Source of the DNA: Mariniblastus fucicola | Lineage (GTDB): Bacteria; Planctomycetota; Planctomycetia; Pirellulales; Pirellulaceae | Direction: 5' to 3' | Length of the DNA stretch: 64,000 nt | NCBI RefSeq assembly: GCF_008087665.1 | Contig: NZ_CP042912.1 | Span: 4,216,001-4,280,000 of the forward strand | Shown here: piece by piece, positions 37,139-46,503 of the stretch | Layout: every line of letters begins with the position of its first letter | Position numbering within the stretch: the first letter of the stretch is position 1 | Program-made: the position numbers and the translations under genes | The notes under the pieces: model-generated | The model's database searches: none | Seen by the model: the letters and a program-made list of their open reading frames with translations, nothing else | What the model was told of the DNA's origin: nothing

Positions 37139-37903
37139 CTAGCCAAACAACTTTGCGACCAGGAAATACCCGACTGCAAAAATCCCGGCGTCAACAACCA
37201 TGTGGCTGACCCAGGACCACATCAGCGTTCCAGTTTTCTGATATAGCCACGCCCAATACGCACCTCCAATCGCGACACCGGCGCTACACAGCCACGTCAT
37301 CGGAGAGGTCCAACCAAAGAAATCGCTGAGCAGCACGACGTGGTGCGCCATAAACCCCAGGCTGGAAATCGCGTTCGCCGCCGGAACGTTGACAAATCGC
37401 TTGAGTAAATCAAAGACGAACCATCGCCAGTAGTACTCCTCCAAAAAGCTGTGCACCAGAGCGTAAAACAATCCAAGCAGCGCGTACTTCCAAACGCTAT
37501 CGATTCCCAGGTCGGAAACTTTCTCCTGAACCCGATCGGTCAATCCGGCTAACAATTCGGTTCCCGAAAGCACCCACAGTGCGACGACCATCACGATGCA
37601 AACGCTGGCACCAAAACCTACTGACCACAGCCAAGCCGGGATCGAAGATTTTGGTTCGGATTCAGGATCCGTTCGCTGCTGTTTTCTTTTGCCAAAACGA
37701 TATCGAAAGAAGATCCCCACCCACACGACCGGCAGTGCGAATTGGACGAACTTGCCGATTCCGTAAGCTGACTGTTGAACTGAAGGATCGTAATCGCTGA
37801 GCCATTTGAAGTAAATTAAAGTGACGAGAGTAGGTAACGCGATCGCAAACAGAACCGCGATCAGGTTCAATGTCGTGCGTTCGCTTTTGACAGTTTTATT
37901 CAT
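37139..37903 (-). CDS. CPBP-family intramembrane glutamic protease
   Basis: A 254-residue membrane protein with about six helices. Motif 1 is SFLEEYYWRWFVF (the EExxxR core), motif 2 is LGFMAHHVVLL, and motif 3 is MWSWVSHMVVDAG. All expected Glu and His residues are present, so it should be catalytically competent. Its start overlaps the end of the DegT-type aminotransferase gene by 8 bases, so the two are co-transcribed. The substrate is unknown. Confidence 0.87.
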   Translation of the reverse strand: MNKTVKSERTTLNLIAVLFAIALPTLVTLIYFKWLSDYDPSVQQSAYGIGKFVQFALPVVWVGIFFRYRFGKRKQQRTDPESEPKSSIPAWLWSVGFGASVCIVMVVALWVLSGTELLAGLTDRVQEKVSDLGIDSVWKYALLGLFYALVHSFLEEYYWRWFVFDLLKRFVNVPAANAISSLGFMAHHVVLLSDFFGWTSPMTWLCSAGVAIGGAYWAWLYQKTGTLMWSWVSHMVVDAGIFAVGYFLVAKLFG

Positions 37904-39017
37904 CGATGCAGTCCATCACTTTCTCAATCCCGGAAACGATCTGAGCCCTCGTTTCCGCCGGTTCCAGCAGGGCAGGGTGGTGCAGCAGAATTGTGCTGCT
38001 CGCGGCACGGATCGCATTCGGATATTCACCGACCTTGCGACAACGCCTCGCAGTCCGTTTCGCAAATCCGCGAAATCCAATATCGACTGGAACACCCTCG
38101 GCTCTCAACATCGACAAAACGACTTCTCGATCGATACTGTCTCGCAATTGCCACGGCAGCTTGTACCACGCGGAATCAGCTTGAGTTTCGGGTCGTTTCA
38201 GCTTTGTCCCGCAAACTTTGTCGACGGCTGCCGAGATGGCTTCTACTGCCGACTGACGCGCAGCGCTACGCTCTTGAAGTTCATCAAGTTGCGGAATCAG
38301 CACCGCGGCTTGCAACTGGGACAGTGGAAACGCGTCGTTTCCACGAGCCCCAAAGTTTCTTGCTTTCCCAATGACCAGTTCATCATTGGACAAAACCGCT
38401 CCGCCACGACCGGCGGACAGTAGTTTGCTGCCACCGAAGCTGAATGCGCTCACATCGCCGAAGCTTCCACAGGGGCGAGCTTCGATTCTGGCCCCGGGAA
38501 CCTGGCAGCAGTCTTCGACAATCGAAATCGATTCTGGCAGCGCATTTCGTACGGCTTCGACGCTGAGCAACTGGCCATGCAGATGCGAAACGAGAACTGC
38601 CGAAGTGTTCTCACTGATCGCGGCGGCGAGCTGTTCTGTTTGCATCACCCAGCCACCGGGAACCACGTCGACGAGAACCGGTGTCGCGCCGATAGCTTCG
38701 ATGGCTCGAAAATTTCCGGGAAAGTCATAGGCGGCGAGGATGACTTCGCTGTCCGGTTTGACGCCGACGCCGCGGAGCGCGAGTTCAACAGCCATGGTGC
38801 CACTACAAGTCAGCAACGAGTGTGTACAATCAAACAGACTTTCCATGCACTGTTGCAATTGGTTCGTCGACGCTCCATCGTAAAGTCCCCACGCGTTGGA
38901 ATCGACCAACACACTGATCGCAGCTTTGACTTTCTCACTGGCGATGGGCCACGGAGAAATCGGATTGGTTACCGACTTCGGTCCACCATTGATTGCAAGT
39001 CGTTCGAGTCGCGTCAT
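37896..39017 (-). CDS. DegT/DnrJ/EryC1/StrS-family aminotransferase
   Basis: A 373-residue PLP enzyme. It has CSGTMAVELALRGVGV (cofactor phosphate loop), EDCCQVPGARI in the aspartate region, and FSFGGSKLLSAGRGGAV with the Schiff-base lysine (Lys188). Such enzymes transaminate keto-sugars for glycans or secondary metabolites. I start at the ATG at 39017; the open frame to the left of the coding direction runs over the divergent gene. Only 24 bases separate it from the CobW-type gene, so their promoters must overlap. No nucleotide-sugar genes are nearby. Confidence 0.88.
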   Translation of the reverse strand: MTRLERLAINGGPKSVTNPISPWPIASEKVKAAISVLVDSNAWGLYDGASTNQLQQCMESLFDCTHSLLTCSGTMAVELALRGVGVKPDSEVILAAYDFPGNFRAIEAIGATPVLVDVVPGGWVMQTEQLAAAISENTSAVLVSHLHGQLLSVEAVRNALPESISIVEDCCQVPGARIEARPCGSFGDVSAFSFGGSKLLSAGRGGAVLSNDELVIGKARNFGARGNDAFPLSQLQAAVLIPQLDELQERSAARQSAVEAISAAVDKVCGTKLKRPETQADSAWYKLPWQLRDSIDREVVLSMLRAEGVPVDIGFRGFAKRTARRCRKVGEYPNAIRAASSTILLHHPALLEPAETRAQIVSGIEKVMDCIDE

Positions 39018-39041
39018 GAACGTATTTATTGAGGAAACAGG

Positions 39042-40163
39042 ATGAACGAACAACTCACAGGCAAGCCGGTCCGATTTTTGATGGTAGGCGGTTTTCTGGG
39101 TGCCGGAAAGACGACGACGATCGGAAAACTTGCCGCACATTATGTTGCCCAAGGGAAAAACGTAGCTCTCGTCACCAATGACCAGGCCTATAACCTTGTC
39201 GACACCGAAACGTTGCGCCGGCAAGGGTTCCATGTCGGTGAAGTTCCAGGTGCCTGTTTTTGCTGTAAGTTCGACGATTTGCTGTCGACGGTTGACTCGC
39301 TGTCGGAAGATTCCGTTCCCGATTTGATCATCGCCGAACCAGTCGGAAGTTGCACGGATTTGGTGGCGACGGTGATTGAACCGATGAAGAGTCTTTTTGG
39401 AGACCGATTTGAAACCGGGCCGTTGGTTGTGTTGCTGAAACCGTCGCACGGAAAGAAAATTCTTGCCGACGGGGCTCGTCGAGGATTTTCACCGAAAGCC
39501 GAATACATCTTTTTGAAGCAACTCGAAGAAGCCGATTCAATTGCGATCAACAAGATTGACCGGATGAGCGAAGACGAACAGCAGGAATTGCTGAGCCTGA
39601 CCAAGGAGCGATTTCCAGAGAAAAATGTCTTTCTGTTGAGCGCTCGCGACGGCATCGGATTTGAGGATTTGGTAAGCGCGATTGAGTCGGATCCAATTTC
39701 GCGAACCGGCATGATGGAGATGGACTACGAAGTTTATGCCGAAGGAGAAGCTGAGCTTGGCTGGCTCAATTGTCAGGTTCAGGCTGCTACAGGCAAAGAC
39801 GACGAGAAGTTTTCGCTCGATGAAGTCGTACTGGCGTTCGTTCGAAACATTGGAGCACAACTGGCCGAATCCGGAGCCGAAGTGGCTCACTTGAAAGTCC
39901 TTGGCCAGACATTGGAGAATTCGGCGATTGCCAACATGGTAAGTTCCGACGGAATCGCGGAATTGAGTTTGCCGAGCGAGATCAATGCGGCCGCTGCAGA
40001 GTTGCTGGTCAACGCGCGCGTCGCGACGGCCCCTGAGACGCTGGCTGAAATCGTAAACTCGGTGGCTGAAGAACTGCAGTCGTCGATGCAGGTTAAGTTC
40101 TCAATCGGGCAGATGCAAAGTTTTCGACCCGGCAAACCAGAACCGACACATCGCATGGTCTAG
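39042..40163 (+). CDS. CobW/HypB/UreG-type (COG0523) GTPase metallochaperone
   Basis: A 373-residue GTPase. Walker A is GGFLGAGKTT (residues about 16-25), the metal-binding CxCC motif is CFCC (Cys72, Cys74, Cys75), the G2/G3 region is LIIAEPVGS, and the guanine specificity motif is NKID. Proteins of this group deliver Zn, Co or Ni to client enzymes. The C-terminal third is not the usual CobW-C domain and looks distinct. A strong ribosome site, GAGGAAACAGG, precedes the ATG. The client and metal cannot be read from the neighbours. Confidence 0.9.
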   Translation: MNEQLTGKPVRFLMVGGFLGAGKTTTIGKLAAHYVAQGKNVALVTNDQAYNLVDTETLRRQGFHVGEVPGACFCCKFDDLLSTVDSLSEDSVPDLIIAEPVGSCTDLVATVIEPMKSLFGDRFETGPLVVLLKPSHGKKILADGARRGFSPKAEYIFLKQLEEADSIAINKIDRMSEDEQQELLSLTKERFPEKNVFLLSARDGIGFEDLVSAIESDPISRTGMMEMDYEVYAEGEAELGWLNCQVQAATGKDDEKFSLDEVVLAFVRNIGAQLAESGAEVAHLKVLGQTLENSAIANMVSSDGIAELSLPSEINAAAAELLVNARVATAPETLAEIVNSVAEELQSSMQVKFSIGQMQSFRPGKPEPTHRMV

Positions 40164-40201
40164 CCGCCAGTTCGCCGCTTTCTTATTTTCTCAGGCCGAG
40201 A

Positions 40202-40621
40202 TCAATCTTCGTCGCCAAAGTTTTCCATCAGCCATTTATGCTCGATGCCGAGGACAGCGGCAGCGAACGATTCGTTGGAATCGTGGTCTGACTTGCGAAC
40301 CGGACATTGGTAGTCGAGTTCTTCCAGCATTTCGATCGCTCGGTCTTCCGGAAGTTTTCGCTTGATCTGTTTGAGCAGCAAGTGAAAATCTTCGTACTCC
40401 AACGCTTCGGTGAACGAATCCCAACGCTTGAGCATGTGGCCGTGGTTGCGTTGCAGGATCACAGAGCGACAGAATTTCTCGACTGCCTTCATCTGCATCA
40501 TCGACGCGCAGGTGCCGCCGATAACCAACGCCTTGTCACGGTCCTGCATTTTTCGACGTTCTTTGAGCGCTTGCGACAGTCGTAGATAGAGGATCAACTC
40601 TCGTTTGGCATCAATGAACAA
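40202..40621 (-). CDS. Conserved-looking hypothetical protein
   Basis: A 139-residue, mostly helical protein (MFIDAKRELILYLRLSQALKE, KFCRSVILQRNHGHMLKRWDSF, LLLKQIKRKLPEDRAIEMLEEL, ending MENFGDED). It has no signal peptide, membrane helix or recognised motif. Composition and codon use look like a real gene. It is convergent with the CobW-type gene and divergent from the THUMP-like methyltransferase. I know no function. Confidence 0.65.
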   Translation of the reverse strand: MFIDAKRELILYLRLSQALKERRKMQDRDKALVIGGTCASMMQMKAVEKFCRSVILQRNHGHMLKRWDSFTEALEYEDFHLLLKQIKRKLPEDRAIEMLEELDYQCPVRKSDHDSNESFAAAVLGIEHKWLMENFGDED

Positions 40622-40709
40622 GGGCGGACTTTCGGTAAGTCATTTCAAAGGAGGCAAAATTATCTGTGCCATTATAGAACATCTTCGTGTTGCAGGCTAA
40701 CATCGGAAC

Positions 40710-41939
40710 ATGGATCCTGACGCGTACAACGACTTTGTTTGGCTGACCTCTGAATCGGCGACTGAATATCTCGAAACTGCGCTGCGATTGTTCGAGAAGA
40801 ACCTGAATCCGCTGAAGATCGCAAAACTCTTGCGCAAATCCATTTCGCCACAGCGGGCGGCACTTGCGATGGAACAGGCTCAACTGCGAATCCGTGGAAG
40901 ACGGAAATTTGAGAGCGCCGATGAAATGTTTTTCACCGGCCGCAGCCTCGAACAGTCGACTTCTTCGCTGCTGGCGACCTATAAAGCCAAACGGTTCCGG
41001 GATTCGAGTCGCGTTGCTGATATCTGCTGCGGCATCGGGGGAGATCTGATTTCCCTTGCGAAGCGAACCGACAGCCCGGACTTCGAAACCGTCGGCGTGG
41101 AACAGGATCCAGTTCCGGCACAGTTCGCGAGGGCGAATTTGAAAGCTTGCGACGCCAAGTTCGCCAAAGTGGAGACCGTCTCTTTCGAGGATTTTGACCT
41201 AGAGCCTTTCGATGCGGTTCATGTGGATCCTGATCGGCGCGTAAAGGGCAGAACGACGACGGCTGACTTTTTCGAACCGTCGCTGCAGAGTGTTTTCGAT
41301 CGAGTCTCGCTGGACCGGCAACGTGTCGCGATCAAAGTCGCGCCGGCAACGGAAATTGAAGACTTTGATTTCCCGGTTGAACGAGAGTGGATTGGCGAAT
41401 GGCGGGAGTGCAAACAGCAAGTGCTTTGGGCCGGTCCAGGAATCGAAGAGGACGCCAAGGTTGCAACCGTTGTTGCGAGAGACGGCGCACGTTGCCATTT
41501 CCGATCTGTCGGAGCGGCACAAAAGACGTTGCCTCCGACGCGATATGCGGAAACGATCGGCCCCTACATCTACGAACCGCATGCTTCCGTTTTGGCCGGC
41601 GGACTGGGCGACGAGCTTGCCGGAAAGTACTCGCTGGAGTTTCTTTCCCGCGGCATTGCTTACATGAATAGCGAGCAGCCGCTGGAAGGAGTCGAGCCGA
41701 TTCTGAAGGGTTATCGAGTCGACGACGTTTTGCCTGTCGATCTGAAGCAGATTCAGAAAAAACTGAAATCGCTTGATGCCGGCAGCCTGATCATCAAAAA
41801 GCGGGGCGTCGATCAGGTGCTTGCCGACAATGTCGGCAGACTCAAACTGGGCGGAGACCAGAAAATCACCATCATTCTCACCCGTCATCAGAAAAGCCGT
41901 CGGGCGATCCTGGTGACTCGCATGGTAGGCCCTATATAG
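40710..41939 (+). CDS. SAM-dependent methyltransferase with C-terminal THUMP-like domain
   Basis: A 409-residue protein. A helical N-terminus (about 1-70) precedes a class I methyltransferase with motif I DICCGIGGDLISLA near residue 109, the acidic residue in GVEQDP, and AVHVDPDRR as the catalytic-loop region. The C-terminal 80 residues (ILKGYRVDDVLPVDLKQIQKKLKSL through VLADNVGRLKLGG) match what I know as the THUMP-like domain. RNA or nucleotide-modifying activity is inferred. It is divergent from a hypothetical gene 88 bases away. Confidence 0.82.
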   Translation: MDPDAYNDFVWLTSESATEYLETALRLFEKNLNPLKIAKLLRKSISPQRAALAMEQAQLRIRGRRKFESADEMFFTGRSLEQSTSSLLATYKAKRFRDSSRVADICCGIGGDLISLAKRTDSPDFETVGVEQDPVPAQFARANLKACDAKFAKVETVSFEDFDLEPFDAVHVDPDRRVKGRTTTADFFEPSLQSVFDRVSLDRQRVAIKVAPATEIEDFDFPVEREWIGEWRECKQQVLWAGPGIEEDAKVATVVARDGARCHFRSVGAAQKTLPPTRYAETIGPYIYEPHASVLAGGLGDELAGKYSLEFLSRGIAYMNSEQPLEGVEPILKGYRVDDVLPVDLKQIQKKLKSLDAGSLIIKKRGVDQVLADNVGRLKLGGDQKITIILTRHQKSRRAILVTRMVGPI

Positions 41940-42041
41940 CGATCCAGCATCGGTTTGTAGCGTCCGGCGAGCATCGGCGCGTCTGGTGCGATGGTCGGCC
42001 CGAAGCAAATTTACTCAGCCGTCGTACCTGATGGGCAAGCT

Positions 42042-42977
42042 CTACCAGCGAGACTGCATGTTGAGCTCTTTTTGCTTTTGCTCATTCTTGCGTCGGCGGT
42101 CACGGCGTTTTCTTTCGGCGTCAGAAATCTTGCGATTCATGTTGAACGAACGGCGAGGCGAACAGAGATAGAGTAGAGAATTCTCAAGCGTCGACTGATA
42201 GTTGTTCTGGCTGAATCCTTTGCCATGAACTTCCAATTCGTAAGCGCCGCGATATCCATGGCGATTCAGTTTGTCGATCCAACGATCAATCTGCAGACCA
42301 CCGTCGCCAGGAATCCTTCGGTTTTCAACAATACGCCCCTTCGAACGCGATACATGCGGTTTGTCGATGTCGCGATCAGCGATTTGTACCACGGCCAACC
42401 GATCGACGTATTCGGAAATCCGGTCGTAAGCTTCTGCGAGATGGCCGACGTGATACAGGTCGATCGCCAAACCAACGTGTTCCGGATCAAACGCCGAAAC
42501 AATATCCAAGTACTCGGAAAACCGACGATAGAAAGTCCACGGACTGGCCGGTTGATAGGGCATTGGCTCAAGCGCGATCCGTGTGCCAAAATCGGCTGCG
42601 GCCTGAGCAAGATTGTCGATTGCCGAACAGAAAATTCTTCTGGCGTGCCGATCAGTGTGCCCGTTTTGTGCTCCAGGATGAACAATCAGGCAATCCGCAC
42701 CAACCTGAGCAGCCAGTTGCACGGCGCCAATTCCGTCGTCAACGGCATCTACGAACTTGCGCCCGTCCGCGCCGGTAAATCCACCGGCCCAATGAACGCT
42801 GGAGACTTTCATCTTCATTTCGAAGAGCAAATCGACCGCTTCGTCGCGATCAAAGTCATCCATCTTGGTCCGCCAGATCCCAATCTGGTTGATCCCTTCT
42901 GATGCGTATCGAACTACGTCCTGACAAAAGCTCCAACGATGTGTCGTAAACTCGCTGACAGAAAGTCGTTCAAGCAT
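42042..42977 (-). CDS. Sugar phosphate isomerase/epimerase-like TIM-barrel protein
   Basis: A protein of about 311 residues with an AP-endonuclease-2-type TIM barrel: LSVSEFTTHRWSF, INQIGIWR, the CLIVHPGAQNGH metal-site region, ALEPMPY, GLAIDLYHVGH and YELEVHGKG. These hold the Glu, Asp and His metal ligands typical of xylose-isomerase-like folds. The C-terminus adds a highly basic tail (ERKRRDRRRKNEQKQKE). I use the ATG at 42977; an ATG at 42989 is also in frame. The substrate is unknown. Confidence 0.85.
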   Translation of the reverse strand: MLERLSVSEFTTHRWSFCQDVVRYASEGINQIGIWRTKMDDFDRDEAVDLLFEMKMKVSSVHWAGGFTGADGRKFVDAVDDGIGAVQLAAQVGADCLIVHPGAQNGHTDRHARRIFCSAIDNLAQAAADFGTRIALEPMPYQPASPWTFYRRFSEYLDIVSAFDPEHVGLAIDLYHVGHLAEAYDRISEYVDRLAVVQIADRDIDKPHVSRSKGRIVENRRIPGDGGLQIDRWIDKLNRHGYRGAYELEVHGKGFSQNNYQSTLENSLLYLCSPRRSFNMNRKISDAERKRRDRRRKNEQKQKELNMQSRW

Positions 42978-43351
42978 CGGGGGCCTCATGGGAGTGAATC
43001 GAGTTCGGCTGCTCACAGTATCCGGACATTGAAACTGGTTGTAAATATGCCTTGGTCACATTTTCGACTCAACAAGATTCAAAATGTTTTACAGACGACA
43101 AATGGCGCTTTCAAAAACTCAAAAACTTATTCGCGACTGCGATGCTATCAAAAAATAAAGCAGGGAATTTGTTTTGGTTTGCGAATCAAAAGCATTACAC
43201 TGTTGCCAAGTTCGGTATGGGTAAATCTGACGCTGCCTAACTCGATTCTGATCTGCAACTTTGTTCCACATCTTCCGTCGTTCGTCTGTTGCCCAAGTTG
43301 GTAGTCGCTAGCCGCTTGATCGTTCAGTTTCGGGACAAAAAGGAGTGTGAA
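42978..43351. other. AT-rich divergent intergenic region
   Basis: A 374-base stretch between the divergent TIM-barrel and BON genes, visibly richer in A and T than its surroundings. It contains no convincing gene. A loose promoter-like pair for the BON gene, TTGGTT then TACACT 16 bases later, lies near 43173-43200. The sharp AGGAG at 43340-43345 belongs to the BON gene's ribosome site. Confidence 0.35.
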
Positions 43352-43597
43352 ATGGGCAAGGGTATGGAGTTCGCGGTGGCATACCGCGACGAAGACATTA
43401 CGAAACGAGTCCGGGATTTTCTCGCCCGGCAGCATTTTCCTGCGTTGCAAGAACTTGAGATTGAAACCGCGAGAGGAGAACTGACAGTGCGCGGAGAAGT
43501 GCTTTCGTTCTACGAAAAACAGATCGCGATGTCGATCTGCCAGCGTGTTCCAGGAGTCCGGGTCTTCGTTGACGAAATTCTGGTTGCGGAAAGCTAG
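43352..43597 (+). CDS. BON-domain-like small protein
   Basis: An 81-residue protein: DITKRVRDFLARQHFPALQELEIETARGELTVRGEVLSFYEKQIAMSICQRV, then VRVFVDEI. This is the alpha-beta pattern of BON domains, which bind phospholipid membranes or sugars, but there is no signal peptide. The ATG at 43352 has AGGAG 7 bases upstream, which decides the start over longer frames. It is monocistronic with a hairpin straight after its stop. Confidence 0.75.
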   Translation: MGKGMEFAVAYRDEDITKRVRDFLARQHFPALQELEIETARGELTVRGEVLSFYEKQIAMSICQRVPGVRVFVDEILVAES

Positions 43598-43623
43598 TGG
43601 TCCGTCAGACAGACCAGTTTTTT
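43598..43623 (+). terminator. Weak rho-independent terminator
   Basis: TGGTC (43598-43602) pairs with GACCA (43612-43616) around a 9-base loop and is followed by GTTTTTT. The stem is only 5 bp, but it begins directly after the BON stop codon and has a clean T-run. Confidence 0.4.
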
Positions 43624-43876
43624 CCCATGCCTCACGCCTGGCTGAACCTGCTTACAAAATCCTAGGCACTGAGTGGTGAATGTGAGCGCCTTGCCGCTCA
43701 TGTTTGGCCGCGTTGATGAGATGAAAATCAATTTGTTAAACGGTGCCCAGGATGGCCCACGTCAACTCGGCTTTGACAAACCACCGGATTTTTCCGTCGC
43801 AACATCGGGCTTCGGCAAGAAAACTGACCCGTCGATCCACGAAACCTTCGTGTTCGAGAACCACAACGTCAGGCAA

Positions 43877-45685
43877 CTATCTCAGCTTGTTAGGCCGCGT
43901 CAACTGCGGGCCTCGCGCTGTCGAAAGCCGTTTGCTGAGCCGATTGAGGCGGCTGTAGTTCGCTCGCCACGATTCATTCAAGCTTGCAATCCCATCGGTG
44001 ATGCTGGACTTCAGTTGCACCAAATCGCCTTCGACGGTCTTGTTCAAACGGTGCTCCTTCTTCTTCTGCGCCAGTTGTTGGGCGTCACGGAACACGGACT
44101 CCAACGAAGCCGCAACTTGTGGCCCAAGATCACTGGCAAACGTCGTCGTCGGTTGATAGATCGTCCCGCCAAGCGTCGACGTGATTCGAAATGACTGAAT
44201 CCCGCTAACCGTTTCGTTGAGTCGTGCTGCCGTTCCGGCGCCGCCCGCCGATTCATGCACTGAGTCTGCATGCAGCATGACATCCTCAAAAGTGAACGTA
44301 ATCGAACCGCCAAGCTGGTCGTTGGCATCCGCGTTTAAATCAGCGTCGACGAACAGTCGACTGTCTCCCGTCATGGAAAGCTGGATGCTCTCATTTGAAC
44401 CCAGCGTGTATGCAGGTTGCGGAATCGCATGCCCTGTGAAATGAATCGAGTCGACTTTCTTGCCCCTGGACTGGTCGACCATCCCGGAAACGATGACTTG
44501 AGGATCTCCCTGGGCGCGAAAGTTAAACGTTAGCGGATGCTCGCTCTTGGTTGGATCGTCCAGCAAATTCTCGATGGTTCCCGCGAATCGAAAATGAGAG
44601 TTTGCGAACTCGGCGGCTCCATCGATTTGCAGCTTCTTGATCTCAATCTTCGGCCTCGAAACCTGCCCTGCAAAATGGACGTCGCGTCCGCGCTTCAGCG
44701 GTCGAAAGTCAGCCTCCGGATTCGGCAGCGACGTACGAAACTCCTGAAACCAGTCCAGTCCGTTTGCGACCAGCTTCCGTTGAATGTCTCCGATCAGCAA
44801 TTCGTTGATCAATTTGCTGTCAAACTTTTGCGTACCGCTACTGGAGACCAACATTTGCCGGTCGCGAACCTGGACCTGGGATAAATCGTAGATATCTTTT
44901 TGCGATTGCGATTCGAATTCGGTGATCGACGCACCGACTTTTTCAAGTGCTTTCCGAGACGAGTCGATGGCCGCAACGGCGTCTTTCAGTTTGTCGTCGC
45001 CAGACCGAAGCGGATTCAGTTGATCGACCGGCATCGAGAGAATCTCTTCGACCAGTGTCAATGACTTTTCAACGTGAGCCATCTGTTTATGTGGGTCGCG
45101 AAATCGATCGACCCAAAGCTGTGATTTTTGGGTCAGCGTTTTTCCAATCTCGAAAGACGAGACTTCCGAGCTTGCCGTTTGGCTGACATCGACGATCAAA
45201 CTGTCTCGCCATTTTTGGGCCGCTGGATAGCCCGCAATTTGATCGTAGGATTGCGGAACGCCTGCGGGTGGCGTCGCTTCGGTGCTCGATTCGTCGACCA
45301 ACGGAAGCGGAGGATCAAACAGTCCTCTCTCAAGCTTGCCCGACGTGGTTCTGGGAGATCCGAACTTGATCTGGCTGAGACGTCCCTCGTTGATAACAAG
45401 TTGACGCTTCTTTAACGCTTCCAGATCCACCTTGAGTGATGCAGCCTCAAATTGCAGCAAATTCTTTCGATCGTGCAGCGGACTTGCGACTTCGACCTGA
45501 TTCAGAAAGACCGTTGCGTCCTCTGCGTTGAGATGAAGCTGTCGCGCATCGACGCGTGCGCCGACGTAAGACTGCAAGTGGTAGACCAGCGCCTGTTTTC
45601 CGAGATGTGCCCGGCCAACCCACGCCGCCAACGCAACGAGCGCGATGATCAGCAAGCGAGTGATAAGTTGATTGAGTCGTTTCAT
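43877..45685 (-). CDS. TIGR03545-like AsmA-type membrane-anchored protein
   Basis: A 602-residue protein with one N-terminal helix (LLIIALVALAAWVGRAHLG), then VDARQLHLNAEDATVFLNQVEV and long beta-rich, AsmA-like stretches ending in a helical region (LNRLSKRLSTARG). It matches my memory of TIGR03545, a family usually encoded next to TIGR03546. That partner is 31 bases upstream on the same strand here. AsmA-like proteins act in lipid or envelope transport, but the exact function of this pair is unknown. Confidence 0.75.
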   Translation of the reverse strand: MKRLNQLITRLLIIALVALAAWVGRAHLGKQALVYHLQSYVGARVDARQLHLNAEDATVFLNQVEVASPLHDRKNLLQFEAASLKVDLEALKKRQLVINEGRLSQIKFGSPRTTSGKLERGLFDPPLPLVDESSTEATPPAGVPQSYDQIAGYPAAQKWRDSLIVDVSQTASSEVSSFEIGKTLTQKSQLWVDRFRDPHKQMAHVEKSLTLVEEILSMPVDQLNPLRSGDDKLKDAVAAIDSSRKALEKVGASITEFESQSQKDIYDLSQVQVRDRQMLVSSSGTQKFDSKLINELLIGDIQRKLVANGLDWFQEFRTSLPNPEADFRPLKRGRDVHFAGQVSRPKIEIKKLQIDGAAEFANSHFRFAGTIENLLDDPTKSEHPLTFNFRAQGDPQVIVSGMVDQSRGKKVDSIHFTGHAIPQPAYTLGSNESIQLSMTGDSRLFVDADLNADANDQLGGSITFTFEDVMLHADSVHESAGGAGTAARLNETVSGIQSFRITSTLGGTIYQPTTTFASDLGPQVAASLESVFRDAQQLAQKKKEHRLNKTVEGDLVQLKSSITDGIASLNESWRANYSRLNRLSKRLSTARGPQLTRPNKLR

Positions 45686-45716
45686 GGTTCTCGACCGGAG
45701 GTCGATTGCGGGGACT

Positions 45717-46238
45717 TTAGGTCTCGGTAATCAGCGACGGGTCTCGGTTGTCGCCTTCCGGCAACGGCTCTTCGGCTTCACCAAAGATGGCACGAATCAG
45801 TTTCGTATTCATCACTCGTTCGATCATGGCGATTCCCCACAGCCGAAAGAAGATTTGCCCGGCACAATAAATCGGGACGCAAATCAGGACCCCCAGGGCG
45901 AGCGACCCCGTAACGACGGTATTGTTAAACCGGGTCCAGCCGACCCACGGAATTTCCGTCCACGACGCGAAGGTACTCTGCAGGAATTCCGTAGACAGCA
46001 CGGCCATTCCCAATTTGTCCGAAATCGCATCAAGCGATGGACTGACGATCGACATCCCGATCACGGCAACAATCCCACAAAGTAAGTTCGCGCGGCTGAG
46101 TAGAAAGACCAGGCCGATTGCCCAGGGGATTACCGAATCTTTCGGCATAAGTCCGATAACCACGCCAAACGCGATGCCCAAGGCAAGCTCGTGTGGCGAG
46201 TTGATTGCGGAAATCCGATTTTGGCTCCGTTCAAGCAT
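45717..46238 (-). CDS. TIGR03546-like (DUF2062-related) small membrane protein
   Basis: A protein of about 173 residues with hydrophobic helices (ELALGIAFGVVIGLMPKD, VIPWAIGLVFLLSRANLLCGIVA, GSLALGVLICVPIYCAG). The ALGIAFGVVIGLMP motif is typical of DUF2062/TIGR03546. I start at the ATG at 46238, where the family-like sequence begins; the frame extends to 46301. It is paired with the TIGR03545-like gene, which supports both assignments. Confidence 0.75.
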   Translation of the reverse strand: MLERSQNRISAINSPHELALGIAFGVVIGLMPKDSVIPWAIGLVFLLSRANLLCGIVAVIGMSIVSPSLDAISDKLGMAVLSTEFLQSTFASWTEIPWVGWTRFNNTVVTGSLALGVLICVPIYCAGQIFFRLWGIAMIERVMNTKLIRAIFGEAEEPLPEGDNRDPSLITET

Positions 46239-46503
46239 CCTTGCGAATCCGGGAGTTTGAGGTGAAATGAGGGCAATCGCTAACAATATCCGTTGCTTCA
46301 ATGGATAACTAACAAAATCGTTTTTCCATGTCGATACGATTTATGTAGCTGCTCTCAATCGTCTCAAACCAGTTTGGCTGGACAGTTTTGGGGAATCTCC
46401 CCGATGAAAATTGGGATGCCTGCTACTTTCGCCGGTTGACAGCAGTTTCCGCTGACTGGAAAACAGTTTTAGCGTTTTAACGGTTTTTTTTGGAACAGAT
46501 TTG

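Noticed and set aside
42939-43304. 121-codon plus-strand frame in the AT-rich gap before the BON gene
   Set aside because: No ribosome site, no coding-like composition, and it runs across the likely promoters of both neighbours.
43673-44194. 173-codon frame opposite the TIGR03545-like gene
   Set aside because: It is the complementary shadow of a well-supported gene and lacks motifs.
46390-46400. GGGGAATCTCCCC-type palindrome before the secretion locus
   Set aside because: A single short symmetric site with no second copy and no adjacent regulator. Too little to call an operator.
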